From assembly GCA_002067745.1 (NCBI GenBank), contig MVRU01000019.1, positions 1-40,155 on the forward strand: a DNA stretch of 40,155 bases. Direction: 5' to 3'. Of the stretch, positions 7,611 through 16,846 are shown in pieces. Both the position numbers and the translations under genes were made by a program. Every line of letters begins with the position of its first letter. Within the stretch, counting starts at the first letter, position 1. Below the pieces are notes generated by a model. That model worked only from the letters and a program-made list of their open reading frames with translations. It had not been told where the DNA came from and searched no databases. This stretch comes from Syntrophus sp. PtaU1.Bin005 (GTDB taxonomy: Bacteria > Desulfobacterota > Syntrophia > Syntrophales > Syntrophaceae).

Positions 7611-8174
7611 ATGGCAAAGCGGATTGTGATCGGCATAACCGGCGCCAGCGGCGTCATCTACGGGATCAGGATGCTGGAAGTCCTCAGAAAGATGGACGTG
7701 GAAACCCACCTGATCGTCTCCGAGTCCGGAAGGAAGACTATTGAAATCGAAACGCCCTTTCAGTTCTCCCAGGTAACGGCCCTTGCTTCCCGCTGGTATG
7801 ACAACCGGGATATGGCCGCGGCCCTGGCGAGTGGCTCATTCCTGACCTGCGGCATGGTCGTCATCCCCTGTTCCATCAAGACCCTTTCCGGCATCGCCCA
7901 TTCGTATACGGAGAATCTCCTGATCCGTGCCGCCGATGTCACCCTGAAAGAAAAACGCAGACTGATTCTCGTGGTGAGAGAAACGCCGCTTCATCTCGGC
8001 CATCTCAGGCTTATGGAGGCGGCAGCGGAGTGCGGCGCCCAGATCCTGCCCCCCATTCCTTCGTTCTATCACCAGCCGTTGAGCATCGATGACCTGATTC
8101 ATCAGACCATCGGAAAAATTCTCGACTCCCTCGGCATCGAACACGATCTGTTCCGGAGATGGGAAGGCGGATGA
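7611..8174 (+). CDS. ubiX: UbiX flavin prenyltransferase
   Basis: This 187-residue enzyme joins dimethylallyl phosphate to reduced FMN to make prenyl-FMN, the UbiD cofactor, in the cytoplasm. Signature segments are IVIGITGASGVIYGIRMLEV, TCGMVVIPCSIKTLSGIAHS and VVRETPLHLGHLRLM. The length is typical of UbiX/Pad1. It starts 3 bp after the LpdD-like gene. An ATG overlaps its stop (8171-8173), which I take as the original start of the next gene. Confidence 0.95.
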   Translation: MAKRIVIGITGASGVIYGIRMLEVLRKMDVETHLIVSESGRKTIEIETPFQFSQVTALASRWYDNRDMAAALASGSFLTCGMVVIPCSIKTLSGIAHSYTENLLIRAADVTLKEKRRLILVVRETPLHLGHLRLMEAAAECGAQILPPIPSFYHQPLSIDDLIHQTIGKILDSLGIEHDLFRRWEGG

Positions 8175-9375
8175 GCCGGGCGAACAGCAGGCAACAGCGG
8201 CGGCAGGCCGCGGATCAAGGACCCCCCCCGTGAGGAATGTCCCGCTTTATGTCGTCAAATTCCTGATCACGTCCTACACGAGCATCCTGGCGCCTCTCCT
8301 TCCCCTTTTCATGACGGAGATGAAGCTTTCCCTCACGGAAACAGGCGCCCTGGTCTCCGTCTTCTCGCTCTTCAATTCGGTGCTGCAACCCATCTTCGGC
8401 TGGCTTGAAGACCGGCTGGGATATTATCCGTTCCTGTGTCTTTCCCCTCTATGGGTCGGGTTCTGGATGGGCGGGCTGGGTTCCGCTCCGAATTACGGAT
8501 TTCTGGTCCTGTTCCTGCTCCTTGCCGGAATCGGGATCTGCGCCTTCCATCCGGCGTCCTTTTCCGCCGTGAAGGCCATCCATCCCGACGGCGGATCCCT
8601 GGTCATCTCCTTCCTTCTCCTGGCTACTTCGCTGGGGTTTGTTGCCGGCCCCTCCCTCATTTCCCTCTTCGTTACGCACTTCGGTATGGAAAAGTTTTAC
8701 CTGATTTCTTTTCCCGGCATCCTGGCCACCGTGTGGCTTTTGAAAATTCTCCCGAATCCCGGGAGCCGCCAGCGGTTGCAGGCGAAAGGCTTCTCTTATC
8801 CCCTTGCGAAGATTCTTCCCCCGATTTTACCCCTTTTCCTCTTTGCCCTCGCCGTCAGCATCATCGCCATGAACCTCTATGCCTTTCTGCCCATCCTTCT
8901 GCGCCAGCACGGGGCATCCGTAACTAGAACAGGCCTCTTCCTCTCTCTGTTGTCCCTGGGCTGCGCCCTCGGTCCGCTGGCCGGCAGCCTCTCGGCCCGC
9001 AAGACGGGGCGATTCTTCGTGATTCTTCTCTCCTCCATCCCCCCCATTGTTCTCCTGCTGCTTTTCAACGCGATGCCGCCGGCAGGCGCCGCACAGCTGC
9101 TCATGGTGTTTCTGCTGGGGTTTTTCCTGATGCTCCCCTTTTCCCTTTTGATCAGCATGGCGCAGGAACGGGCCCCCGGATATACGGGAACGGTCTCCTC
9201 TTTTCTGGGCGGATTCGTCTGGGGATGTGGCGGGGTTCTCGTTTTTCTCTTCGCAAAAATCGCGGAATCCGTACCCCTGGAATGGCTGCTGGGGGGACTG
9301 GCCCTCTTTCCCTTCTTCACCCTTGTGCTGGTACTGGCGGACCCCTCGTTCCGAAGGCAACGGGAAGATCCCTGA
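8171..9375 (+). CDS. MFS transporter, with probable frameshift in a C8 tract at its start
   Basis: As read, the frame starts at GTG 8230 and gives 381 residues with about twelve hydrophobic segments. It is an MFS protein resembling the fosmidomycin-resistance (Fsr) branch, with FGWLEDRLGYYPF as the loop 2-3 signature. An ATG at 8171 overlaps the ubiX stop in the usual ATGA fashion and opens a 20-codon frame that ends just after a run of eight C (8222-8229). One more C would join it to the transporter (MSRANSRQQRRQAADQGPPP then VRNVP). Either the run is mis-sequenced, or it slips, or translation uses the GTG with no good ribosome site. It may move the substrate or product of the UbiD enzyme; the substrate is unknown. 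Confidence 0.8.
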
Positions 9376-9516
9376 AGCTCTTGCAGCCTGCCACCCCCGG
9401 CAAACTGCCCTGCCCCCGGCGGTCCGGTTCCGCCTTCGCCTTTCCTGATCCGTCAAAGCCTCCCGCGGCGGAGAGAAACTCTGGAGCATGTTAAAAATAA
9501 GGATAATCCGTACCCA

Positions 9517-12186
9517 TCAGCCCAAATTCAACCTGCACTCGCTGGAGCCCCCCGGAAGCTGCCGGACGGTAAAGCCAAAGCGCCTGAAGATTCCCAGCAT
9601 CGTTGCATTCTCCGAAAGGACCTCCGCGTGCACCTCCGGAAGAGATTTATCCCTGGCGATGTCAATCAGGGACTCCAAGAGCCTCTTTCCAAGTCCTTTT
9701 CCCTGGTACCGGTCGTGCACGAAAACGGCCAGTTCCCCGGAGGTCATATCCGCATTCATGACGAGGCTCGCCGCCCCGATCATCCTTTTTTTCTTCTCCT
9801 CCTGAACCTCGGCAATCAGCGACATATGCCGATCGTAGTCGACGTTGACAAAGTAGATGAGCAATTTGCGGGGAATGTCCTTTACCGTGTGAAAGAACCG
9901 GGTTCTCAAGGATTCCGGGGAAGAAGAAAGGAGCATCTCGGATTTCGCAGGTTCGTCTTCCGGCCGGATGGGCCTCAGGACCACTTCCGTTCCAGGCTCC
10001 ATCTGCCAGGACCGAATGTATTTTGTAGGGTAAGGGCTGATGGCCAGATGAGGATAGGCCGATGGACCGTCCGGGCGAGGATCTCTTTCGATCGTTATCC
10101 TTGCATCCAGGGCGGCCATATCCTCCGGGGATACCGCAAAAGGATTGATCACGATTTCCGCTATCTCCGGAAAGTCGACAATCAGATTGGAAAAATTGAT
10201 CAGCACTTCCTCAAGCCTTGCAATATCTGCCGCTGAGCTTTCGCGGGAATTCCGCATCATCTTGTACACACGGGTGTCCTGGATCAGCATGGACGCCAGG
10301 GTCTTGTTCAGCGGGGGAAGGCCGACGGAATAATCCCTTCCGGCCCCGGCCATGGGCCCACCCGACCCGAAGAGGATGACCGAACCGAAATCCGTATCCT
10401 TCCTTGCTGCCAGGAGGAGTTCATGCTCCACGCGGCTCACCATCTTTTCCACGGCCACGCCACTGAGCGTCGCCTCCGGGGCCCATTTCCTCACTCTTCG
10501 GACCAGCTTTTCACAGGCACCCGGCAGCTCGTCCCGGGAATCGATCCCCAGGATGACGCCATCCACCTCGCTTTTGCGGGAGATATCGGGCGAGACAATC
10601 TTGAGAGCGACCGGATATCCCAGCTTTTCGGCGATGGCTACAGCCTCTTCAGGATTCCGGGCAACCTGGGGCATCGCCGTCGGAATTCCATAAGCGGCGA
10701 GAAATTCCTTCGACTCCTGTTCGTTGAGCAACGTCCGTCCCTCTGCAAGGGCATTGCCGATCAGCGCGTTGAGGCGTTCTTTCGGAGGCGCTTCCTGCTC
10801 GGGCAGCGCGGCGGGGATTTCATACAGCCGATCTAGGTACCGCCTGTAATTGTACATATTCATGTAGCTTCTGGCCGCCTCTTCCGGCGTGTCATAAACC
10901 AGGATGCCGTTCCGGGAAAAAATGCCTTTGCCCTCCTGAACCACTTTTCCGCCCATCCATACAGCGATGACGGGCTTTCTGTTTTTTTCAGCAACCTTCA
11001 CGATCGCCTGCGCAACTTGATCGGAGGGGGCATTAATGAGGGGCACATAGTTTACAATTGCACCGTCCACCGCCTCATCCTGGATGCATATGGCCAGTGC
11101 CTCCGCATATTGTTCGACGGTGGCGCCTCCATGCAGATAAACCGGATTCGCCTTGTTCCAGTAAGGCGGCATGACGGTGTTGATGCGGTCTATGCTTTCC
11201 TGTGAAAGATTGGCCAGTTCCCCGCCCTTTTCGAGCAGTGCATCCATGGTGACCGCGCAGGGACCGGCGGAGCCGATGACGGCGACCCTCGGACCTCGGG
11301 CAAACTTCCGGGAAACAAGGACCGTCGCCGCATCAAAGAGTTCCGCTATTTCCTTGACTCTCAATACGCCTGCCCGCCGGAACGCCGCACCGTAGACGGC
11401 ACTGTCACCAGCCATGGAGGCGAGCTGAAAGTCAGCCCCCCCGGCCCCTTCGCCGTATCTGCCGGGCTTCAAAACGATGATGGGCTTGCGGCGGGCAAAC
11501 CCACGCGCCGCGCTCATGAATTTCCGCGCATTTCCGACACTCTCCATGTAGATCAGAATGCTTCTTGTAGCCTCGTCATATTCCTCCAGGAAGTCGATCA
11601 GATCGGCAAAGTCGATGTCGATCATGTCCCCGAGGGAGGCGAACAGGCTGAAACCGATCCCTGCGTCGGCCGCCCAGTCAAGGATGGCGCTTCCCAGGGC
11701 CGCACTCTGAGAGATGAAAGCGATACGGCCTGGCGGGGGGGTGTTTTTAAGAAAAGTGGCGCTCAGGTTGAGGGGAGGCCTGATAAAACCGACGGAGTTC
11801 GGACCCAGGATGCGCATCCCGTACTTCTTGCCGATCCTGTTGATGTCGTGTTCCAGTCGTCTGCCCTCTTCGCCGGTTTCACGAAATCCGGCCGAGACGA
11901 TGACCACGCCGTTTACGCCGGCCGCTCCGCATTCCTCCAGCGCCCGGGGCACAGAGCGGGCCGGTGCGGCAATGACCGCCAGGTCCATCTGTTCAGGAAC
12001 AGCAGCGATATCAGGATAGCTCTTGATCCCGAGCAGGGACTCCGCCTTCGGATTGACCGGGTAGATGCGCCTTTTTCCGGAATTCAGAAGTTTTTCGAGA
12101 ATCGATCTTCCCACGGCACCGCGTTTTTCCGATGCCCCGACCAGGGCGATCGTTGCCGGATCGAACATTGTCTGTATGTGACCCAT
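9517..12186 (-). CDS. Pat-like protein: inactive ADP-forming acyl-CoA synthetase fused to GNAT acetyltransferase
   Basis: This 889-residue cytoplasmic protein has a CoA-binding domain (ALVGASEKRGAVGRSIL, near residues 13-30), two succinyl-CoA-synthetase-like domains (about 150-455), an ATP-grasp domain (about 470-700) and a C-terminal GNAT domain (about 725-885; YQGKGLGKRLLESLIDIA). This is the layout of Pat/PatZ, which acetylates lysines of acetyl-CoA synthetase and other enzymes. Active ADP-forming synthetases have a phosphorylated His in S-H-T-G-x-L-A-G. Here the aligned segment is FQLASMAG (253-260) with Gln at 254, so the ligase is probably inactive and serves to sense acyl-CoA. Ribosome site GAGGAGAC precedes ATG 12186. 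The gene is convergent with the MFS gene. Confidence 0.85.
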   Translation of the reverse strand: MGHIQTMFDPATIALVGASEKRGAVGRSILEKLLNSGKRRIYPVNPKAESLLGIKSYPDIAAVPEQMDLAVIAAPARSVPRALEECGAAGVNGVVIVSAGFRETGEEGRRLEHDINRIGKKYGMRILGPNSVGFIRPPLNLSATFLKNTPPPGRIAFISQSAALGSAILDWAADAGIGFSLFASLGDMIDIDFADLIDFLEEYDEATRSILIYMESVGNARKFMSAARGFARRKPIIVLKPGRYGEGAGGADFQLASMAGDSAVYGAAFRRAGVLRVKEIAELFDAATVLVSRKFARGPRVAVIGSAGPCAVTMDALLEKGGELANLSQESIDRINTVMPPYWNKANPVYLHGGATVEQYAEALAICIQDEAVDGAIVNYVPLINAPSDQVAQAIVKVAEKNRKPVIAVWMGGKVVQEGKGIFSRNGILVYDTPEEAARSYMNMYNYRRYLDRLYEIPAALPEQEAPPKERLNALIGNALAEGRTLLNEQESKEFLAAYGIPTAMPQVARNPEEAVAIAEKLGYPVALKIVSPDISRKSEVDGVILGIDSRDELPGACEKLVRRVRKWAPEATLSGVAVEKMVSRVEHELLLAARKDTDFGSVILFGSGGPMAGAGRDYSVGLPPLNKTLASMLIQDTRVYKMMRNSRESSAADIARLEEVLINFSNLIVDFPEIAEIVINPFAVSPEDMAALDARITIERDPRPDGPSAYPHLAISPYPTKYIRSWQMEPGTEVVLRPIRPEDEPAKSEMLLSSSPESLRTRFFHTVKDIPRKLLIYFVNVDYDRHMSLIAEVQEEKKKRMIGAASLVMNADMTSGELAVFVHDRYQGKGLGKRLLESLIDIARDKSLPEVHAEVLSENATMLGIFRRFGFTVRQLPGGSSECRLNLG

Positions 12187-12608
12187 CTATGCGTCTCCTC
12201 TGCTCTTTGCCAGGCAGGAGCTGCCGGGCGATTCTCCGTTCATGCCCTCCGCCGATGCCTTCCATCGGTATTACATGGATCATGTCGAAGGTGAAGAATG
12301 TGGAGTGGAATCCCCCCGCTTCGACCCTTCCTCCCTGCTCGCCTTGATTCCAGGCGGACCTCCGGGCGAAGGCGATTTTTGTCGCCTTCGCCCGGAGGGT
12401 CGAGTGTTCCCATGGTTACAAAACCACACGGGGGTTATACGCAAAGATGGTACATTTATGACGGATTTACGCAAGAAAAATCATCTTCGGTATTGAAACC
12501 TGAACGCAGCCGGGACAATCGGCGTCCCGGCATATCATGGGTTTTCCGCACCGGCACACGGGACCTCATCAAGCCCGGCGTTGGTCATTCGTTTCCAGAT
12601 GAAACGCT
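12187..12608. other. gene-free gap with two hairpins between the receptor gene and pat
   Basis: No gene is supported in these 422 bases. GCCGGGAC (12509-12516) pairs with GTCCCGGC (12524-12531) about 80 bases after the receptor stop. CCTCCGGGCGAAGGCGA (12359-12375) pairs perfectly with TCGCCTTCGCCCGGAGG (12382-12398), a 17-bp stem. Both could end the long operon, but no T-tract follows either. The CGAAGGC/GCCTTCG core of the second also occurs in the hairpin after mop. Confidence 0.5.
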
Positions 12609-14714
12609 TCAGAACTTGACGGAAACGCCGCTCCAAAAGCTGCGCCCCTGTGCCGGATAACCGTCTCCCCATTCATAATAGTTGTCGAAAAGGTTGTTCG
12701 CCGCAACATAAAATTCAACGTGTTTCCCCATGGGCTGGGTGACCTTGGCGTTCCACAGCCAATAACTGTCCAACGAATCTTCCTGTCCCGGCGTCACGTT
12801 GGTCCAGACGTGAGACACATAGGAGCCATTGAAATCCATCTTCGTGTTGACGGAAGGCAGCGTGTACTGAGCCGAAAGGTTGAACGCTCTCCTGGGGATA
12901 CCCGTTACATCATCGCTGACCCGGTCCTCACTTCTATCCTTTGCATAGGTATAGGTGTAATCGGCCCGGAGAATCAGTTTATCCACGGGATAAAGTTCGA
13001 CTCCCGCTTCGTAACCGATCGTTCTCACGCCATCGATGTTTATCGGATGATAATCACCCGTTTTTGTGGACCCGGTAGACGAAATCTTATCCTTGATGTC
13101 ATGCCAGAAGAGGGCGAAATCGGCCCTCATGAAAGATCCAAAGGGCCTGGACGCCCCGATTGTATAGTTGTTGCTCTTCTCGGATTTCAGATGGGGGTCT
13201 CCCCAATTGGCATCGAGCTTGTTGTAGAGACTTCTGAGAGTCGGAAACCGGCTCTTTCTGGCTGCAGAGGCATAGATCTTGGTATTATCGGAAAAGAGAT
13301 AGTTGGCTCCGATCATGTAATTGATATCATCGTCATTTGGCTGATAAAGATCCTCCTGCCCGAGATAATCGCCATAGGTTGCTGTTTCCGTACTCGTGAC
13401 GTTTCTTTTGGCCTCCGTCACCTCATACCAATCGTAGCTGAGCCCCGCAACGACCGTAAGATTCTTGATCAGGGTAAATTCATTTTCCAGTCCGATCGAA
13501 CCCGTGTAGGACCGGTATTTCTCGTACGGCAGATATTCATCCGCCACTTCCTTGTGGGAATCCCCTCTGTAACTCAAGCCCAGGCGGACCGAATCCCATG
13601 ATACGGGTTGAAAATCTACAATGAGCGATCCGCCCGCAAGGTAGTCTTTATAATGGCTCTTGGCCAGCACATCGTCAAGCGACGGGTCTTCATAGGCATA
13701 AAGGCTGTCTTTATGCCTGTGATAAAAAAGCTTCCCTTTGAGCACCAGCTTATCGGACAGGCGCTGGCGGCCATCCAGATCGACCCCCCATTCATCGTAG
13801 TCGGGGATATAGCTCGCGTAAAACTGAGAGAAAACGGGGCGGGCCCATACCTGGTTGCCTTCCGTATTGGACGGCACCCCCTTCTCCTTCGTCCGGTAGA
13901 AGAGGGTCATGTAGTATTGAGAATCCTTGTTCGGTTCGATTCCGAAGCGGCCGCTTAGATTCTGAGTTTCATAATCGGAATTATAGCGTTTGCCGCCGTC
14001 TTCGAAAACCTTTGCAGACGTTGTTTTATTATAGGGAAACTCGTGAAAATCCGTCAATGTCCCCTCTTTTACAGGATAGTCGTCCGACAGATCCCAGCCG
14101 CCCGATTTTTCATACATATAATTAAGCCAGTAATGGAACATGCCCACCTTCATGCCGTGAGAAGCGGAGGCCCGGTAGGTGTCGTTTCCCGACACTTCGA
14201 ACGAGGCGCTGGTGAAGGGTTTTTCCGTCGGTTTTTTTGTGATGATGTTGACGACGCCCCCCATCGTGTTGGCACCGTAAAGGACGGAAGGCGCTCCCTT
14301 GATGATCTCGATCCTGGCGATGTTATCCGTACTGATGCTGTTCAGATCGAGGATGCCGAATTTGGTCTCATAATAAGGAACTCCGTCAATCATAAAAAGG
14401 ATCTGGCTCTGATCGAAACCGTGAATCGATACGGTGGCCTGATTCTTTGCTCCTGTCGTCACCCGGACGCCCGGGGCTCTCGACAGGGCTTCGGCAACCG
14501 TATGGCTGTTGGTCGCCTTGATATCGTCCGCCGTGATCTCGTTTGTAATGGCGATATTTTTTTCCCTTTCCCGATCGGCGGAAACCACCACCTCCCCCAG
14601 ATCAAAGGGCTGAAATCCACTGTCGGAAGCTCCCGAGTAGGCAAAAGGAACCGTTAAAAAAATAGGAATAAACAAAGACGCAATCATTAACCATAAATGT
14701 CTTGCTCCAACCAC
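12609..14714 (-). CDS. TonB-dependent outer-membrane receptor
   Basis: A 701-residue receptor that imports a scarce ligand, probably a metal chelate, across the outer membrane using TonB energy. After a signal peptide (MVGARHLWLMIASLFIPIFL) come a TonB-box-like LGEVVVSADRE, a plug domain (ALSRAPGVRVTTGAKNQATV, FMIDGVPYYE, IARIEIIKGAPSVLYGANTM, GGVVNIITKKP) and a long beta-barrel ending in aromatic VSVKF. The start is GTG 14714 with AAAGGAGG 8 bases upstream. It is the last gene of the minus-strand operon that also encodes TonB, ExbB, ExbD, ABC parts and two binding proteins. The plug resembles siderophore/cobalamin-type receptors, but the ligand cannot be read from the sequence. Confidence 0.93.
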   Translation of the reverse strand: MVGARHLWLMIASLFIPIFLTVPFAYSGASDSGFQPFDLGEVVVSADREREKNIAITNEITADDIKATNSHTVAEALSRAPGVRVTTGAKNQATVSIHGFDQSQILFMIDGVPYYETKFGILDLNSISTDNIARIEIIKGAPSVLYGANTMGGVVNIITKKPTEKPFTSASFEVSGNDTYRASASHGMKVGMFHYWLNYMYEKSGGWDLSDDYPVKEGTLTDFHEFPYNKTTSAKVFEDGGKRYNSDYETQNLSGRFGIEPNKDSQYYMTLFYRTKEKGVPSNTEGNQVWARPVFSQFYASYIPDYDEWGVDLDGRQRLSDKLVLKGKLFYHRHKDSLYAYEDPSLDDVLAKSHYKDYLAGGSLIVDFQPVSWDSVRLGLSYRGDSHKEVADEYLPYEKYRSYTGSIGLENEFTLIKNLTVVAGLSYDWYEVTEAKRNVTSTETATYGDYLGQEDLYQPNDDDINYMIGANYLFSDNTKIYASAARKSRFPTLRSLYNKLDANWGDPHLKSEKSNNYTIGASRPFGSFMRADFALFWHDIKDKISSTGSTKTGDYHPINIDGVRTIGYEAGVELYPVDKLILRADYTYTYAKDRSEDRVSDDVTGIPRRAFNLSAQYTLPSVNTKMDFNGSYVSHVWTNVTPGQEDSLDSYWLWNAKVTQPMGKHVEFYVAANNLFDNYYEWGDGYPAQGRSFWSGVSVKF

Positions 14715-14737
14715 TGCAACATCCTCCTTTCATGATT

Positions 14738-14878
14738 TTATTTGAAGTCCCGGACACCCCATATCCAAAACGGCTCTCCAACTCCCTGACCTGCCTGCAT
14801 GGCGGCGCAAGCCCCGTATTCCCGTTTTTGCAGGCGGGTCCAGGCGGACAGCAGGCAGTGCACCCCGTGAATCTTCAT
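14738..14878 (-). CDS. possible 46-residue small protein inside the uptake operon
   Basis: The 183-bp gap between the second binding protein and the receptor holds an ATG at 14878 and 46 sense codons (MKIHGVHCLLSAWTRLQKRE ... EPFWIWGVRDFK). AAAGGAG abuts the ATG with no spacing, which is poor for initiation. The same DNA is also open in another frame and can fold: GACCTGCCTGC (14789-14799) pairs with GCAGGCGGGTC (14830-14840) with one G-T pair. It may instead be a structured leader of the receptor gene. The His and Cys residues are suggestive in a metal operon, but I recognise no family. Confidence 0.25.
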   Translation of the reverse strand: MKIHGVHCLLSAWTRLQKREYGACAAMQAGQGVGEPFWIWGVRDFK

Positions 14879-14897
14879 CTCCTTTCTTCTTTGTTGA

Positions 14898-15968
14898 TTA
14901 TTGTTGCCGATGAATCAAGGCTCGAACCTCCTGCGGCGTGAGGTTGACCTGAAGAAAAACCCTGAAAAAATCCTGCGTTTCCTTGACCATGTCCGCTCTG
15001 TAGATGGTCGGGTACAAACAGCCCGCCACCCACTTGGCCCCCAGAAGCCGCATGAAGGACGGCGGCCGGTCGAACCAGTTGAAAGGTTCCCTGGGAATGA
15101 GATAGACCCGTTTGTTCCGTACGGCCTTGATCCGCTGCCACAGAGGATCCGAAAAGATCTTCCTGTAGAAGACGTCCTCCATGACCAGGATCACCTCCGG
15201 ATTGGAGAGCAGGACCTGTTCGAACCCGACCTTTTCCATCCCCATGGGATTAGAGGACCGGCAGCGGTGGACATTCCGCCCTCCAACCAGAGGAATAAGC
15301 TCCGCATGCGGCGAGGAATCGCACTCCGTGCTCAGTCCGTCGACTCCTTCGGCATAGTACACGGAAACCCTCTTTCCAGGTGGAATCGAGGCCGCCAGGG
15401 CGGACATCTGTGCGAGCACTTTGCGGGTATAGGCAGCCAGCTCTTCCCCCCGCGCCCGGCGGCCGAGAACCCCGCCGAGATAGGAAAAGGCACCGGGATA
15501 ATCCGCCAGCGAATTCAGGGAAACGGAAATGACGGGCATGGGCATCCGCTTCATCCCCTCATCCACCTTGGTCTTCATGGCGGAATCTTGTGAGGAAGTC
15601 ACGACGATCTCGGGATTGATTTTCAGGATCATCTCCAGATTCGGTATCGCTCCCTGTCCGAACCACCCCCCCAGAACCGGCAGACTTTGCATGTTTTTCC
15701 GAAGGTAGCGCTTCTCCCACGGCCGGACCGGAAAATTGAGGCCGGCCAGCATGGCGGGGTCAAGGGCATAGAGCATGTAGGTGACCGGTGGAGAGGTGCT
15801 GTAAACCTTCCGCGGGACATCGCGTACGGACACCTTCTTCCCGAACATGTCGGTAATTTCCCTGCCCTGCGAAGACCCTGCAGAGCCCAGGACCGCCAGA
15901 AGCAAAAAGGTCAGTGCCCAAAAAAACCGGTTCCACATGCCCTGCACTGTTGCCGTCCGTCCTCTCAT
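14898..15968 (-). CDS. FecB/BtuF-like periplasmic binding protein, copy 2
   Basis: This 356-residue substrate-binding protein of the iron-chelate/cobalamin ABC class delivers a chelate from the periplasm to the permease. Its signal peptide is MWNRFFWALTFLLLAVLGSA, after a short basic lead. Typical features are REITDMFGKKVSVRDVPRKV at the mature start, IPNLEMILKINPEIVVTSSQ and SNPEVILVMEDVFYRKIF. The start at ATG 15968 overlaps the methyltransferase stop as ATGA, with GGGGCAAAGG upstream; longer frames lack a site. It lies between the methyltransferase and the receptor. It differs strongly from copy 1, so the two may bind different forms of the ligand. Confidence 0.88.
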   Translation of the reverse strand: MRGRTATVQGMWNRFFWALTFLLLAVLGSAGSSQGREITDMFGKKVSVRDVPRKVYSTSPPVTYMLYALDPAMLAGLNFPVRPWEKRYLRKNMQSLPVLGGWFGQGAIPNLEMILKINPEIVVTSSQDSAMKTKVDEGMKRMPMPVISVSLNSLADYPGAFSYLGGVLGRRARGEELAAYTRKVLAQMSALAASIPPGKRVSVYYAEGVDGLSTECDSSPHAELIPLVGGRNVHRCRSSNPMGMEKVGFEQVLLSNPEVILVMEDVFYRKIFSDPLWQRIKAVRNKRVYLIPREPFNWFDRPPSFMRLLGAKWVAGCLYPTIYRADMVKETQDFFRVFLQVNLTPQEVRALIHRQQ

Positions 15969-16846
15969 CCTTTGCCCCTTCCGTTTTTCGTCCAATACAG
16001 AACCGCCCAGCAATAATTCCTTGAATAAGGCAACCGCCAGCGCCCCTTGACTCGAACCAGGCACTGCCCCAGGTATGTCCGGAGTTTCTCTTCCTCTTCA
16101 TCGGTCATTCCTTGAAGCATCCACCGCTGATCTTCAAACGCCTCTTCAGGGCTTTCCCAGGAATTGGGGTTCGACTCGGAGATGAAGGTGACGTTCGCCC
16201 GAATCCCCATCTCATAGAGAAGGTTGACATAGAAGATATAATCCGGCCTTTGTTTGAACTCCCTTCCCACCGACTCCAGCAGCTTCCTGTCGAAGGGACC
16301 GTCACCGACCTGCGTGGAGATATAGACGGCCTTTTCTGCAATTCTGTCCAGTTTGGCTATGGAGCCGCCGTCATCTTCGCTGAGAAGCGACCGGGAGGCG
16401 ATGGCCACATCGTGAACGCCTATCCCCAGGCGGTCCCAATCGTCCTCCCACCGTCCCAGGAGGGTCTTCACATTCGCAATGCCGCCTGTGCAACACCGCT
16501 GCTCAACGATCTCCAGCATGCGCTCCGAAAAATCGACGGCGGTAATGGCTTTCACCTTTCGGGCAAGGGGGATCGCAAGCGTCCCGCCGCCGCAGGCCAT
16601 ATCAAGCACTGTCCAGCTTTTACGGGGTTTCATAATCCGGAGAAAAGCCGCAGGATATCCCGTGGAGGCGGCATGCTCCGAAAACTCCCGAGCCCGTCCA
16701 TTCCAGAAATTCTGCCTGTCTATCCAGTCGGGCTTCGCTTGATTCTTTCCCTGGATTGTAGAAGAGTTGTTGTTTTCCATCGAATGATCCGCCGCTTCTC
16801 CTCTTCCGCCATGGACTGATTTCCCTTCCAAAGCAACAAGGGGCAT
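15965..16846 (-). CDS. class I SAM-dependent methyltransferase
   Basis: This 293-residue soluble protein has a Rossmann methyltransferase core: motif I WTVLDMACGGGTLAIPLA, then ITAVDFSERMLEIVEQR (motif II) and VHDVAIASRSLLS. The N-terminal DRQNFWNGRAREFSEHAAS resembles methyltransferases often found beside metal-chelate ABC genes. The ATG at 16846 overlaps the stop of the preceding binding protein gene (TAATG); an alternative ATG at 16780 also has GGAGAAG upstream. It overlaps the next gene by ATGA. Placed between two binding proteins, it may methylate the imported chelate or help build one; the substrate is unknown. Confidence 0.85.
   Translation of the reverse strand: MPLVALEGKSVHGGRGEAADHSMENNNSSTIQGKNQAKPDWIDRQNFWNGRAREFSEHAASTGYPAAFLRIMKPRKSWTVLDMACGGGTLAIPLARKVKAITAVDFSERMLEIVEQRCCTGGIANVKTLLGRWEDDWDRLGIGVHDVAIASRSLLSEDDGGSIAKLDRIAEKAVYISTQVGDGPFDRKLLESVGREFKQRPDYIFYVNLLYEMGIRANVTFISESNPNSWESPEEAFEDQRWMLQGMTDEEEEKLRTYLGQCLVRVKGRWRLPYSRNYCWAVLYWTKNGRGKG

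Noticed and set aside
8827-9489. 220-codon minus-strand frame opposite the MFS gene
   Set aside because: It is a shadow frame rich in Glu, Gly and Arg; the plus-strand transporter explains the DNA.
9517-12186. Acetate-CoA ligase (ADP-forming) energy-conserving enzyme
   Set aside because: The catalytic His is replaced by Gln and a GNAT domain is fused, so a Pat-type acetyltransferase is more likely.
14760-14860. Cobalamin riboswitch before the TonB receptor
   Set aside because: A GACCTGCC word is present, but on the wrong strand for the receptor and without the GCCACTG and GGTGAAA parts of the B12 element.
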